A stretch of DNA of 64,000 bases, from NCBI GenBank assembly GCA_018105865.1, contig CM030837.1, forward strand, positions 13,924,225-13,988,224, written 5' to 3'. The notes under the pieces were generated by a model. That model was not told the DNA's origin, made no database searches, and saw nothing but the letters and a program-made list of their open reading frames with translations. This DNA is from Metaphire vulgaris. Lineage: Eukaryota; Annelida; Clitellata; Crassiclitellata; Megascolecidae. Both the position numbers and the translations under genes were made by a program. This document shows, piece by piece, positions 29,203-41,232 of this stretch; within the stretch, counting starts at the first letter, position 1, and every line of letters begins with the position of its first letter.

Positions 29203-30209
29203 CAGTGTTACCAGTTTTTTTTCAATTAGTTAGTTACTGATTACTGATTACTTTCTTTTAGCATCAAAAGTAATCTATTACAGTAATCAATTACTTTCAT
29301 CACAAAAGTCTTCTGTTACTTGATTACTAACCTTTGTAGGAAAAGTAATTAACTATATTTTAAGGATTACTTCAAATAAACTTAGCACAGTTATGGCTGA
29401 TGGCTTCATTGCATCTATAATGGATGGAAAAAATTGTCTGAGAATCTTACATGAAAATGGACCTGTTCAGTCAACTGAAATAAACTCTGTTACCACCTGT
29501 CTTAGTATTTAGTCTCTAGATTCTATATCTACTTGTGTGTGTGTGTGCATGTGTGTGTAGAACTGAAGCACTATACGGTTATACGAGTCTATATCTGCTA
29601 ACTAATATTGTGCAAATCGTCAAGCGAATCATTAGGAACTATACTGTATTTCACAAACCTGCAAGTGTTTCTTCAAATTAGACGTACTGTTGCACGGTGT
29701 GCTCAACACTTTATTTAAAGGTTGGCACATCTTACACCTCACACTCATATTCCTTTCATCGCTATTTAACTTTTCAAATAAATCTTTCATATACCATGTA
29801 GGGCCTATCAAACACACATTGTCCACCGACCGCCATTGCTATTCTATGAATGATCTCTATGCATTTATGACTCTGACCATGACTATCATAGACATAGTAT
29901 AGCTTATAAAAAATATCTAGACTGGCCAACCTTGGCCAAGTGCCAAAGCAGTGGTAATTAATATTAAATCTAGCTATAGTTTGTAAAATGACTATGTAAA
30001 ATTTGTCTATGGTGTCTGCGTGCGTAGTCCGTCGGTAATGGAGTAATGCTTTTTTAGCGTTACTTTGCGTTACCGTTACCCCCTGAAAGTAATCCGTTAC
30101 TGTAACGCGTTACTTTTCCAAAAAAGTAATTAGTTACAGTAATTAACTACTTCTAAAAAGTAATTAATTACAGTAATGCGTTACAGTAACGCAGTAATGC
30201 ACAACACTG
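29203..30209 (-). mobile_element. hAT transposon remnant with BED zinc finger
   Basis: The left end is CAGTGTTACCAG; the complement of the right end is CAGTGTTGTGCATTACTGCG. The subterminal zones are full of GTTACTG/CAGTAAC and GTAATTA repeats. On the minus strand (29635-29826) an open frame has VRCKMC, then NSTSNLKKHLQV, the C2 and histidine blocks of a BED zinc finger typical of hAT transposases. The catalytic part is absent. Flanking duplication is imperfect (GGTAGA shared). Confidence 0.8.
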
Positions 30210-30477
30210 GGTAGATGAAATATAAATGAACTAGAAGAAAAGAAGATCAGACAATTTTTCAGTTCACATTGTTAATCCGAATGGATTGAACGCTTTTATT
30301 TTGTGTGTATCAAAGATATCTTCAAAAACTGTAGCAAAGTGAATTTGACATTACGACCAACACTGGTTTTGTAAGCATCAAAATTACAGTGACATGATTT
30401 TGCCAAATTAAGGCAGATCTGTTTGGAATGAAGTTGAAACCCAACTGTCAAAAACATAATCACTGCATGCCGAGTAC

Positions 30478-30650
30478 CAAGGGCGTAGCAACGGGGGTAT
30501 ATCGGTATATATACCCCCCAAATCAGTCTACCTTAAAGTTTTTTGTGTGATTTACATGTGGTTTATATGGTTAATGTGGTTTATAGTTAAGATTTATACC
30601 CACCCAAAATATTTATACCCTCCCAAATAAAATTCCTGGCTACGCCCCTG
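30478..30650. mobile_element. hAT-type MITE (CAAGGGCGTAGC family)
   Basis: Ends CAAGGGCGTAGCAACG and GGCTACGCCCCTG, flanked by CCGAGTAC and CCAAGTAC (7 of 8). It is closely similar to 52091-52283. Confidence 0.85.
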
Positions 30651-32517
30651 CCAAGTACATGGCCTGAAGTTGAGGAAATCGAAGGAGAGTGTATTGAACA
30701 GTATGTATTGTGACATTTTTGCATTTTGAAGAGTGGCTCAGATTTGAAATGCATATCTGAATCTAATTATAGCAATCAAAATGTTTCGTGAATATTGTAG
30801 TTACTATTATTACTGTAGAATTTAACAGCAGCAGAATGACTATTGTGTAAGTCCATCATACATTGCTACAATGTTATACGTCAAAATGTTCATCATCATT
30901 ATAATTCTATAATCCTTTGCAAATTGTTTTAATGTATTATTTGCAATGCCAGTAAATAATGTTTTACAGTACTCTCTACTCTAGTCTCTAATTAATCTTT
31001 GCGATATATATCTGGCCCACAGGAATACTCTGAAACTAATACAAGAGTTGAATTGTCATGTTTTAAAAAATTTATTCTTTAGACACATTAAATGAATGTT
31101 TCACAAGAAAAATGCTAAATAAAATACTATAATGTCCATCAACCAATAAAACAATGGATCACATATTCAACTTCTAGTAAAAATACAATATAAAATAAAC
31201 TGAATAAAAGCATAAAATATTAACAATAAGAAAAACTGGAAGATCGTAATTATGAAACTAACATCTATTGAACATAAAAAATGTGAACAGCAAATAAAAG
31301 ATGATCTTTTCATACTGCAGATGAAAGAATAGAATTGACTGAATACTACTCCTAGTAAATTGATTGCACAAACATCTTCTACATAAAATATTAGTACGAA
31401 CTGTATAACAAATATCTTAATAAAACTAATATTTCATCTAAACTTAATAATCTCACTCATTTAGCAATAATCTGAAAACAATGAATCGGTGATATTTTAC
31501 TAAAAGAACTTATTTAAAAACTGAAATGTCAAAAAGTCTAGTTTCAAGACGAGCAACAAACAGATACGCAGTTTGCCCAGAAGCAAATACACAGGCCGAG
31601 TCAGATCTGAACCACCAGTTCACATGTTACCTATTACCACTATGCAGCAGAGTGTATTCTAAGGATCACAAGCAATAAATGAAGACTGCATGAATTGAAA
31701 CAACAAAGTTATAGTTTTACAATCCACAAGTCGACCTTCAATGTTCTTTGTGAAGAGCTGCCATTTTTAACTAAATGAAATTTATAAATGAAAGTACTGG
31801 TGTTCTGATGTCTTTATGCTAAACTGGCTTGAACTAAAACTCCCACTGAAACATTTTAAAAACCTTGTGATTTCATAGTAACACTATTTACTAGAGAAAC
31901 TTAACAAAAAGATAAAGCATCCTTTCAAATCCAATTAAAAACATAAGGAATGTATATAACAGTCTTAAAATATCAGATCATATGGGATACGGGGTCATTG
32001 CATAATTATATTATGTAATGCTGGAAATGGCCTTTTTTAACCCACCCACTCTGTAATGATTAGTAACGTTTCAATAGACCCACATCAGCAGTCGGTAACA
32101 GATATGCCGTCATTAATAAGCTACATGCACATAGATATGACGTCTCTCTGCTGTTTGATGGCAGATATTAACATTAAATGTAGCCTAGTGTAATAATGGC
32201 CGTTTATGCCAAAATCTCTAGCTGTAGCTCTTTACCATTGGTAAATCGGTTTTTAAAAGCGTTACATAACGTTAAGCTCACCCCCACCCCACGTAACATT
32301 TCGTGACGTTTTCAAGGACCCCACCCACCCACGGTCCAGTGTTGCATCATTATGCAATGGCCCCTGCAGGGATACCGTTTACAATAAAAATGAATAAGCC
32401 AACTGTAAGCAAAGCACAGAGTATGAGAAAAAGAAGACATCAAACTCCTTCAGTTGTTTTAACAGCAATGTGCTTCAACATGCCCAAGAGATCAACTCGG
32501 ATTTTCAGAACCATAGC
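30651..32517 (-). other. Intergenic DNA and likely 3' UTR of the RNF24/122-like gene
   Basis: No coding exon is seen. The right part, up to the stop codon at 32518, is probably the 3' UTR of the minus-strand RING gene, because the first good AATAAA on that strand is at 31071-31076. Confidence 0.4.
31071..31076 (-). terminator. Candidate polyadenylation signal AATAAA
   Basis: TTTATT on the plus strand is AATAAA on the minus strand, 1.4 kb after the stop of the RNF24/122-like gene. Several weaker variants occur in between, so the real site is unproven. Confidence 0.35.
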
Positions 32518-35500
32518 TCAGACTCTTGAATTGAGAAACTGATTGTGGTTTGCTCCGTGTACTAGAGGAGTGTTCTCTCTCGGACGAATTGCCATTTTGC
32601 AAAGTGGACAGGAGTTGTTCTGAGTAAGCCACAGCTCAAGACATCTAACAAACAAAACAGACAACCCGACATACCAGTGGTCCGCAAATCTTTCCCACAA
32701 AGGGACAAAATTTGCAGCAATTTCCTCTTCTTAGACCATAGTTCCAAATCCTGGTTTAAAATGCTATTGCATAAGAATAGAATACCGGTAGTTAAGTTTA
32801 AAGTCATATTAAAAGTAATCTGTACACGTACTGTATATGCAATAATTTCACAAACTGAACTGTTAGATTAAGGAAGTAGAATGTGCATTCCTCATCCCAT
32901 TTCCCCATTTCTATCCTTTTCGTCTTTTGTGTCCTTCATCACTGTAACTTTGCTCTGAACGGCATTTGTTCATTTCCCTCAAAAGCAGTGACCTTTCTCA
33001 TCACCGACTGTATCTCCATTCTAACTCTATGAGCGATTGACCCAGCACCATAACCCAACTCCTTACTACATCATTCAATTTCTTAGTGTGTAAGTGAATG
33101 AGTTGCCGTGACCCGTCATTTGCGCGCAGACATTTGCACCCCGACAGCTGTGCGACGACATTTGCGCCCCGACATATAAAGCGTGTCAGGTTTGGCCAGT
33201 TTGCATGGCTTTTGTTATGATTGTAGACTTTCCAATAGGCGGTATCATTCAATGAAATGGTATTCAATTAAATGGTAGACGTTACTGTGAATAGTAATGT
33301 ATAATAGTCTGGTTTTGTGTTGTCCAATCTTATTCAAATAGATGGGTTATTCATTTAAATGGTATGCAATTAAGTGGGTTACACTATACCAATTTGGCGG
33401 CTATCAACTATGTTCCCTCTACAGAAAAAAAGCATGTCAGCCTTCCAACTCCTTTAATAAACATACATAATTGAAATAAATTAAAGTTTTTGTTAAACCA
33501 ATGCTTCAAAAGTATATTTTATGTGAGTAGTGCTCTAGAACAATATGCAAAAGAAAAGCTTCTGCTAGATTTCATGCCATGTGTGAGGTTTTAAAAGAAT
33601 ACATGGCATTGTACAGTCACACAGTGTATTGTACAGTCACACAGCTTAGAGCAGTGGCTCTCAAACTGGAGTCTGTGGTCCCATAGGGGACCAACACCTC
33701 AACAGGAGACCAACAACCCAACACTCAATGCCTCACCAACACCTCAGAACACAAAACACACTGATGACTGTAAGATTGCTTATTCCATTTGAATTTAAAT
33801 CTGATGACTAAAATTTGCAATTTTCTGATTAAATAAATGATTAACAAAACATGTATCCTATGTGTTAATTACAATTAGTTTAACATTCAAATTTTATAAG
33901 GTCCACGATTCACCCAAAAATTTCTATGGGACCACCACGCAAGAAATCCTAAAAAGTTTCAGAAACGCTGGCTTACAGGGAACATATAATTATCAATCAG
34001 ATGGAAACAAAGAATTCATGTGCATATCAACACTCTTTAAAGCAGTAGAAGTAGATAAATAAAATAAACCTACTTTAAATGGAAACTGTGTTTACAGTTG
34101 CAAAATGCAATTCTTTCTTGAACAACGAAGTCATCCAGACAGACAGAACACGACTTCACCAGAAAATAATCATACAACAGATCATTTTCAAAGATATTTT
34201 GAAGGAAATCATCCAACACATCTATACAAAAGCTCATGAATCTTATCTAGTGATTAATTTAAAACTTTATAATGAAGAAGAAGATGATAATAATTACAGG
34301 CTGGTATTCAAAGCTGAATAAGTCCTATTTAAGATTGCAATGCATCTTGCTTGAATTAAATGTTTCACCACCATCATCACTGCTGCAGCAGCTCCCACAA
34401 ACATCATTATCATCAGTCAAAACCCTATCATGCAGTACCGTTTATTGCAGTTACATTTTCTTAAATAATAAAATCTATAGTTTGGTTAAAACTAATCCAA
34501 TGTCAATCAGTGAATAACTAGAAAGGAGTAAATGACTAAATGTTCATGCTACACAGGGTGCGATTCAGCAATTGTGACCTGGAGCAGTGGGTGGAGAGGG
34601 GCATGTCGATTTTGGGGAATGTAGTTGCTGAGGAAATATAGCAGTGGGGGATGTAGCAGTAGGGGGGATGTAGTTGGGCAGTTGGGGAAAGGGAAGATCC
34701 CCCTTCCCTCCCTACAAATCGCGCCCTGATGCTACATATGCACTGCATTACAGGTCGAATGACTGTAACTGTGTAACAGATCTCAAGAAATTAAAATGAC
34801 AAATAATTACGACGATTGATTACTGTTCATTACCTCACACTGCCCTTTGGAAGGCCGGTAAAATATCTAAAAATAAAAATTGAGTTCAAAAATGTTTCAG
34901 CTAAACAGCAATAACTTATCAGTAATAAATTCCTATTATTGTTTCCTAATCATCAATATGAAAAGATGTCCAAGACTCGGAATTACACAGGAAGGATGAG
35001 CACATTACAGCTCTGAATGCTTCAATGGCCACTGGCAACATATATGGGTGGAGCAGACAGGACACGGCTTTGCTATAGGAACAGACCATCGAAGCAACAT
35101 ATGATCTGACAATCCGATATTCATCACCTCCACTGCCAAGGAAGGTGCATGCCAAGAACGTCTGATAGTTCCACGAAAAGCTTTGATGTAACTGGTACAG
35201 TGCGATGTAGTACCAGTACAATGCATGATGACATGTTCATACAGCTCGTGCGCAGGCAAATTCAGAGCGCTCTGCCTTAACTCCGACGTCAGGATTTAAC
35301 AGCTTAACAGCAACAATAATCACTGCTGCAATTCCACCATGGTTCATTAGAAGCGAATTGACGATGGATTAGTTAAAAGAAAATGAAAAATAGCAATATA
35401 AAAACTAACTTCTCTGTAGCCAAGAGATTCTCTCCTCTGTTGACGCAAACTAAAACAGAATCAACATTATCTCGAAATTAAATCTAATTCAGCTACAGTA

Positions 35501-36246
35501 AAGTAATAATTTATTTATTTTGATCAACACCTCTATAAAGTGTGCTTTTAGTACAAAGCATTTTTATGAAGTTATATTCATTAAACTGAAAATCTAAACA
35601 TTGGAGTGAATTGCAGCGGAGAAGATATATCAAACCAAAAATTTACAGAGGACATGAGTCTACCTGTGGATAATGTAAGAGGATTACAAAGACTCACAGA
35701 TGAAGTAAATCAAACAAGCAGAAGATTTGGACTCATGGTTAATGCAGCAAAAACTAAAGTCATGGCAGTCAACAAAAAGAGAGAAAAGTATTACACATAT
35801 CATTAGAAGACAATGGCATAGAGCAAGTAAAGAATTTTATGTACGTTGGAGGAGAAATTACAAGCGATGGAAGACACAAACAAGATCTTAAGAAGAGAGC
35901 AGCCAAGGGACTACAGACACCATAAACAACTTCACTTGCTTGCTTTGCATTTCACTTTTCATCCTCATTTATTCTGCATATGATTTTGTTAAGAGCAAAC
36001 TCATAAACCACAATGTCATAAGTACCGGTAATAACATTTAATAATAACATAAGTACCGGTAATAACCGGCAATAATTCCCGCCAAACAGGGCTAATGAAT
36101 GACCAAGTGGTGAATATTATTAGGTGACATCTTGATTCTTACCAGCAAAGAATGAAACAGAAGCAGAAGCATAGAAGCAACGTGAATCCACCGAGAGCAA
36201 AGAGAGGCACTGCGGCCTGCGAAGTCCATGGATTAAATGCATCCAT
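32518..36246 (-). CDS. RNF24/RNF122-like membrane RING ubiquitin ligase
   Basis: Minus-strand exons: 36246-36143, 35449-35410, 34866-34834, 34153-34074, 32644-32518; 384 nt, 127 residues plus stop, frame kept throughout. The start gives MDAFNPWTSQ, then one strongly hydrophobic helix (about residues 11-35). The short cytosolic linker RQQRRESLGYRE corresponds to the QAQSERYGYKE region of RNF122. The RING is split between two exons: CSVCLDDF, FCNCKHSFHLK, then CLELWLTQNNSCPLCKM, with all eight zinc ligands in C3H2C3 order. Vertebrate RNF24 and RNF122 are about 150 residues with the same layout and act as E3 ligases on endomembranes. The 33-nt exon at 34834 has good splice sites but little sequence support and could be wrong. 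A MITE sits in the intron at 34554-34728 and another just upstream of the start codon. Confidence 0.85.
33653..33980. repeat. Remnant of a CAGTGGCTCTCAAACTG hAT element
   Basis: The start CAGTGGCTCTCAAACTGGAG resembles the ends of Charlie-like hAT elements; TCTATGGGACCACC near 33922 complements TGGTCCCATAG near 33684. The right end is not clear. Confidence 0.45.
34554..34728. mobile_element. hAT-type MITE (CAGGGTGCGATT family)
   Basis: Ends CAGGGTGCGATT and AATCGCGCCCTG; ATGCTACA at 34546-34553 and 34729-34736 is a perfect 8-bp duplication. A second copy is at 45892-46071. It lies in an intron of the RNF24/122-like gene. Confidence 0.92.
35610..35935 (+). mobile_element. RTE-type LINE internal fragment
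   Basis: The plus strand encodes VRGLQRLTDEVNQTSRRFG and LMVNAAKTKVMAV, then after a frameshift NFMYVGGEITSDGRHKQDLK. This is the part of an RTE reverse transcriptase just after the catalytic aspartates. It lies in the first intron of the minus-strand RING gene. Confidence 0.8.
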
Positions 36247-36309
36247 CTCTCAGTTTCTGATCAGAGCCATTGCACAGGATAACTGCAGTACTTCTGCAAA
36301 CGTACGTTA

Positions 36310-36712
36310 TATTCATGTATAACAAAGCTCGATCATACGTATCTTATGTATTATAGTTTTTGTATCGTACGCACACATTTTAACGTATAATTCTTTATCA
36401 TGCGCGCTATCATACGTCAGCAAAAATACCTCAGGCCTACATAGCCATGACATTGCGTCAATTACCGCAGTGTGTTAACCATTTACCTGCACAAAGAAAT
36501 TAAAAGAGGAACAAGTGTTAACAAAGTGAAATTTGGGATCAGTTACAGTGACATGGCATGACGTCGCAATTGATATTGCTCACTATGTAGGCAGATTATA
36601 AGTAACCGAGCAGACTTATAAAATACACGTATCATACGCGTATTTTATTTTTTTATTCATACGCACATATTTTATTTTGTCATACGCATATGATCGAACT
36701 TTGATGTATAAT
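36310..36712. mobile_element. CATACG-rich inverted-repeat MITE
   Basis: AAAGCTCGATCATACGTAT near 36328 and its relative on the other strand near 36690 (CAAAGTTCGATCATATGCG) form inverted repeats of about 25 bp. The interior has further CGTATGA units. It ends about 65 bp upstream of the RNF24/122-like start codon and may overlap its promoter or 5' UTR. Confidence 0.65.
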
Positions 36713-37324
36713 GTATTCATTGTGAGGATATTTATTTCACAATATTCTATATAAATAAAGAATACAAGTAACTATTTTATCTATAATGACTTTCTTGTAC
36801 TAGCATGATAACAACAACAACAAATAATAATAATAATAACAACAACAGGTTTTAGAGTGTTTCAGTAAGATCTGTCCAGTGTAAGAATCTGTTTAAAGCC
36901 TTAAAGCTTCTCACAAAAGTGTGTGTGATCTTATTTAGTCGCACCATGACTATTTTGCAGACTCTAAAAGTCTTGCCTAATATGACTACCTCTAATCACT
37001 TTCTCCAAGACTCAAACCTGAGCCATTGAGACAAACCTGTCCAAATCCTTATACTGCATGTTCCCTAAACCATAGGAAATTGTCAACGAGTATCAATGAA
37101 TAATTTTTTTCTTAATCAGTTGCAAAATTAACTGCCCCAACTCGCAGTTGTTTCTAAATAAAGAAAAAATAAGATAAAAGTGGAAAGATCTTTATAAAGA
37201 TTTCATGGTAAAAATGCTATTCACAAATTTCTACAATTCCCACTAAAAGTGGACTTTACGTCTTTAGTTCGCATCTAATATATTTAAATGCATGTTCAAA
37301 TATTTTCACTTCTCATACTATACC

Positions 37325-38529
37325 TAGGGTTGCCATATCCCTGTCTCCAAATACCGCATACCTGTGTAGGTGGCAAAAACGTAACAAGATGGACCAGGAA
37401 AAAAATTGTAATATACAGTATATTTGGTCAAAGCTAATAAATTGTAACTTGGTGATTTTACAAGTTCATTCCAAGCTTCATACCCATTTTCTCAAAATTT
37501 TACTTTCTTGGATAGGCCACTCTGGTCATCAGTGCCTCAGATAACATATAGGCCTATATTGTACACAAACAAAAAAATTGCTACCGTCTCTTTAAATATA
37601 TGTAAACTGTGCTGTTTACAACAAAGAAATACAAGAAACTGTTACATAACTTAGTATTTATTTACTGGACTCGGCTGCTTTTATTAATATCTAGTTTTTT
37701 AAATTGTATAAAATATACTTTAAAATTGAATCTCACTAATTCTTTTCCTTGTAGTCAGTAGATCAAGTGAGCCAATGGCACTTGAGACAATACAGGCCCT
37801 TGACAGTATACACTGCAATTGACAATGCCGGTACTTTTTAAAATTAATTTAATTTTGCAATAAGGCAAGGAAAGCACATTCCGACCTTTTTGCTCTGAAA
37901 CTGCACTAGAAATAAGGAATCTCCACATTTCTACATTGCGGTTAAGCGATTTGCCATACTCATAGAATTTTAAGGCGAATAACAAAGGTATGTTCCTGGC
38001 AAAATTTTTAAAAAGATAATTTTAAATAAATCTCAATATCTATTTCTCTCCTTTTGTCTTATTTTGCAAAATACCAATAATTATTCCTAATATATTTGCC
38101 ATATTTTCATTCAAATTGAATTAAAAGCTTTTGTTTTGACATTTATTCAAAACTCAGAAGTCTTTTCAACTAACTTTCGCCAGATGGCGTAATGCCTTTT
38201 TTAAAATTTTACATGCTATGATTAGGTTTGCGGCACGTTACAGAACCACTGAAATGGGCCGCGGTTCAAAAATGTTTGGAAAACCCTTTAGACTGCTTAC
38301 TAAAACATATTTAAGATTTTGATTTTCCAAAACATATTATTTTTAAGGGATTATAGCTGAAATGCAGCATTGAGACTGGAAATGACTTGCTCGTTGTAGT
38401 TTGGTAGCTTGCAAGAAAATACCGGAGACGTGCATGTCCGATATTGCCTCAATTTTTTTCACCGGACAAATAGGCAAAATACCGAACAGTCCGGTTAAAA
38501 ACCAGACACCTGGCAAGTTGGCAACCCTA
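37325..38529. mobile_element. hAT-type element (TAGGGTTGCCA ends)
   Basis: Ends TAGGGTTGCCATATCCC and AGTTGGCAACCCTA; flanks ACTATACC and ACTATGCC match at 7 of 8. Its interior (about 37830-38290) is a diverged piece of the element found at 46127-46925. No open transposase frame. Confidence 0.8.
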
Positions 38530-39199
38530 ACTATGCCTCTTTGGGTATAGTATGAGAAGTTAAAAAGCCTATGCACATTTAAAATCGGACTGCTGAATAA
38601 TTAGTGTGAGGAACAGGCCTACGTGGCCCAGAAATGTGGCCGTTCAAATACAAGCTTTAATGTCGATAAACAGATATTCGTCGTTTTCAAGATTTACAAC
38701 ATACACTGTAATGTAATAATAAAATAACCCACGGAGATTGCACAAATTCATAGAAATTACACACAAGTCTTGTAACATCATAATGTATCAACGTGACGCA
38801 TTGCAAATGATTCAAATATTCAGAGTTAACGACTGGCAACCACGGCCAATGCAACGAAATAATTACAGATAATGATTACCAGGAAATAACGTATTAACAA
38901 CTAACCCAAAATGATTGCGCTATAAAAGAAGTTAAAGAACGTAATTTGCTCGAAGGGGCGAAAAAGCTATAAAGTATAAACAGAGCATATATTATTACAT
39001 GCAGTCTGGGGGATTTAATTACGTTCAATTCTTGCTTTTCTGAGCTTATTGTATTTCAAATTCTCAAATGAACTCAATAATTTCGGCGAAATCTCGATTT
39101 CTTTGCCTAGAATCCCCTAGATGAAGAATCAACAACACGAATACATCAGCATAAACCGCTCGACTTTTAGAATAAAAAGCATTAACGCTTGGAGTTGCT

Positions 39200-39550
39200 T
39201 AAGGCTGCGCTAACCCAGTAGTTTAGGAGTCGAGTAGGAGTCGAGTAGCTTAGCGAGTACTCGAGTACTCGCGTAAAACCGGAAATACATGATTTTTGCG
39301 TCATGGCCCTCATTTACCAAAGCAGAGCGCTAGATACAGTTACATATCAATTTTTCGGATATTCAAGCGTATTCAATGTAGTATCGAGTTAAGAACATAA
39401 ACTATTTTCGTAATAATGGTAGGCCAAATTTTAATGAAATTTTTGGTTATTCTTTATTTATCTATTCTATACTTATTTAGCTATTCTATAGTACTGACTA
39501 AAATTACTCGACTCCAAAGTACGTTACTCGAGTTACTCGGCGCAGCCCTA
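39200..39550. mobile_element. hAT-type MITE filled with CTCGAGTA-like repeats
   Basis: Ends TAAGGCTGCGC and GGCGCAGCCCTA; GAGTTGCT at 39192-39199 and 39551-39558 is perfect. The subterminal zones are repeats of GAGTCGAGTA, CTCGAGTACTCG and ACTCGAGT. Confidence 0.88.
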
Positions 39551-39577
39551 GAGTTGCTCCAGATTAAACAGACGGGT

Positions 39578-39648
<71 letters not shown>

Positions 39649-40192
39649 TGCTCGCAGCCAACTCAAGGCCAGAAAACATTTCCATACCTTTTTGTGCGAT
39701 GTAGGCTAAATTTACTTCTGCAATTTTATGACAACTGACCCTCCAAGACCCAGATCTTGGTGTGCCATGACACCTATCAGTCGTTTTCTTTCAGATATTC
39801 TTTAATATTATTTATCATTATTTTTCTGGGCCTGCATCTTGCTTTTGTTTACCTTCTTGTAGTGTACAGTAGAGGTGGGTCGATTAATCGAAATCGAAAT
39901 CGTAAAATGATTTTGGAAACACCGATATCGAAATCGACACGATTATCAAATAAATCGAAATAATCGATAATTCGAAAAAATAATCGAAATCGCGATTATT
40001 TTTCGGTATGTTATATTATACAATATTTCTGATTCAAAGAAAGATCAATTTACCGTTGATTATCAGATTTTCATTGAAAATGGATTCAGCAGCGTCTAAA
40101 GACAGGTACCATCTCTCTGGGTTTGAAAGCAGCTTTCGATACGGTGTGGTGGGTTTAATGTACAAACTCTCGCTCAACTTGCCACCCTGGTT

Positions 40193-40387
40193 CAGTGGCG
40201 GCTCTTTTGGCAAGTGGGGGCTTGGCTTATGTCAAATTGCAGTTTCAGCGATCATTCAGCACTGGCTTGCGGTGTGGGGGCCGTTGGTGTGGCAACTTGC
40301 CAACTTCTAATCATGGGGCCAACCATTTGTTTGGGGCCAGGCACTCAAAGGGGCACGGGATTTGGCCTCCCGGTGGAGCCGCCACTG
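40193..40387. mobile_element. 195-bp hAT-type MITE (CAGTGGCGGCTC)
   Basis: Perfect 12-bp ends CAGTGGCGGCTC and GAGCCGCCACTG; CCCTGGTT at 40185-40192 and 40388-40395 is perfect. It sits inside the reverse-transcriptase fragment. Confidence 0.95.
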
Positions 40388-40602
40388 CCCTGGTTCTGTC
40401 AACTTGTGGAATTACTCATCTCTGAGAAGAGTTCACTTGGGAGAAGATGTCAGCTTCTGGAGATCACGAAACGGTCTAATAAAGTGTTCAGTTCTAGCAC
40501 CTATGTTATTCAATTTTAGAATAGGCCTACAAAAAACCTGATACCATTAACGCTGACGATAGTCTTGCCACCCAGGCTCGATCCTTTAAGGAGATTGAAG
40601 AC

Positions 40603-41232
40603 CAGGGTTATTTGTAAAATTGTGAACGGGAAAATCTGGGGGTGTTTATTTCTAGGATTGTAAGATTGTGAATTTGGGGGTGTCGGCAAAATCTCATCAT
40701 CATTTGGAGGTCTCTACCGAAAAAAGCTGACAAGCAAAAACGTTATAGAGACTCACACAAAGTCATCAAAAAGTCATCTGAGGATAAAAGTTGTGGGGTG
40801 TATTTCTCCATTTGGGGCAGGCCCCTTCAGTGGCTGAAGGAGGCCCAGGCCAGTTGGAATTTCGAGACCTCTCCCAGTTCCCAACAATTAAAATTTTGAC
40901 AAACGAAAAAGGTAATCACCAATTTTGAGGACCGGAGAATACCTTCTAGCTTTCCCAAAATCCCAAAATTTCAACAAGCAAAAAGGTCATCACCAAATTT
41001 TTTTATGACTATCTAGCTTTCTTGCTCTCCCAGAATTCTAGACAAGGAAGCAAAGGCCCCAAATGATGGAGGCCTGGGCCGAATGCCCCCTGGCCCACCT
41101 GAATGGGCCTGTTTGGGGGTGTTCAGACTAATCAATATGCATTCTGTATGCATACCATTGTCACATTACCAAATTTTAGGGGTGTCGACCTCAAATTGGG
41201 GGTGGGGTGGGGTGTTAGGGGTTAGAAATATT
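40603..41232. mobile_element. hAT-type element (CAGGGTTATTTCTAGG family)
   Basis: Starts CAGGGTTATTTGTAAAATTG; its last bases are eroded. TTGAAGAC at 40595-40602 and 41233-41240 is perfect, and the reverse-transcriptase reading frame resumes after it. Relatives are at 47774-47940 and 54590-54925. It contains CTGACAAGCAAAAACG, the reverse of the shared T-run motif. Confidence 0.88.

Noticed and set aside
34079..34321. An 80-codon plus-strand open frame
   Set aside because: It overlaps the minus-strand RING exon of the RNF24/122-like gene and shows no known domain; it is an antisense shadow.
34946..35259. Two overlapping minus-strand open frames with SCLLHPYM...EAFR spacing like the last helix of a GPCR, or a CPVC-type finger
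   Set aside because: The match is to one short pattern only, the two frames overlap, neither has supporting splice sites or a second motif, and the segment lies in an intron of the RING gene.
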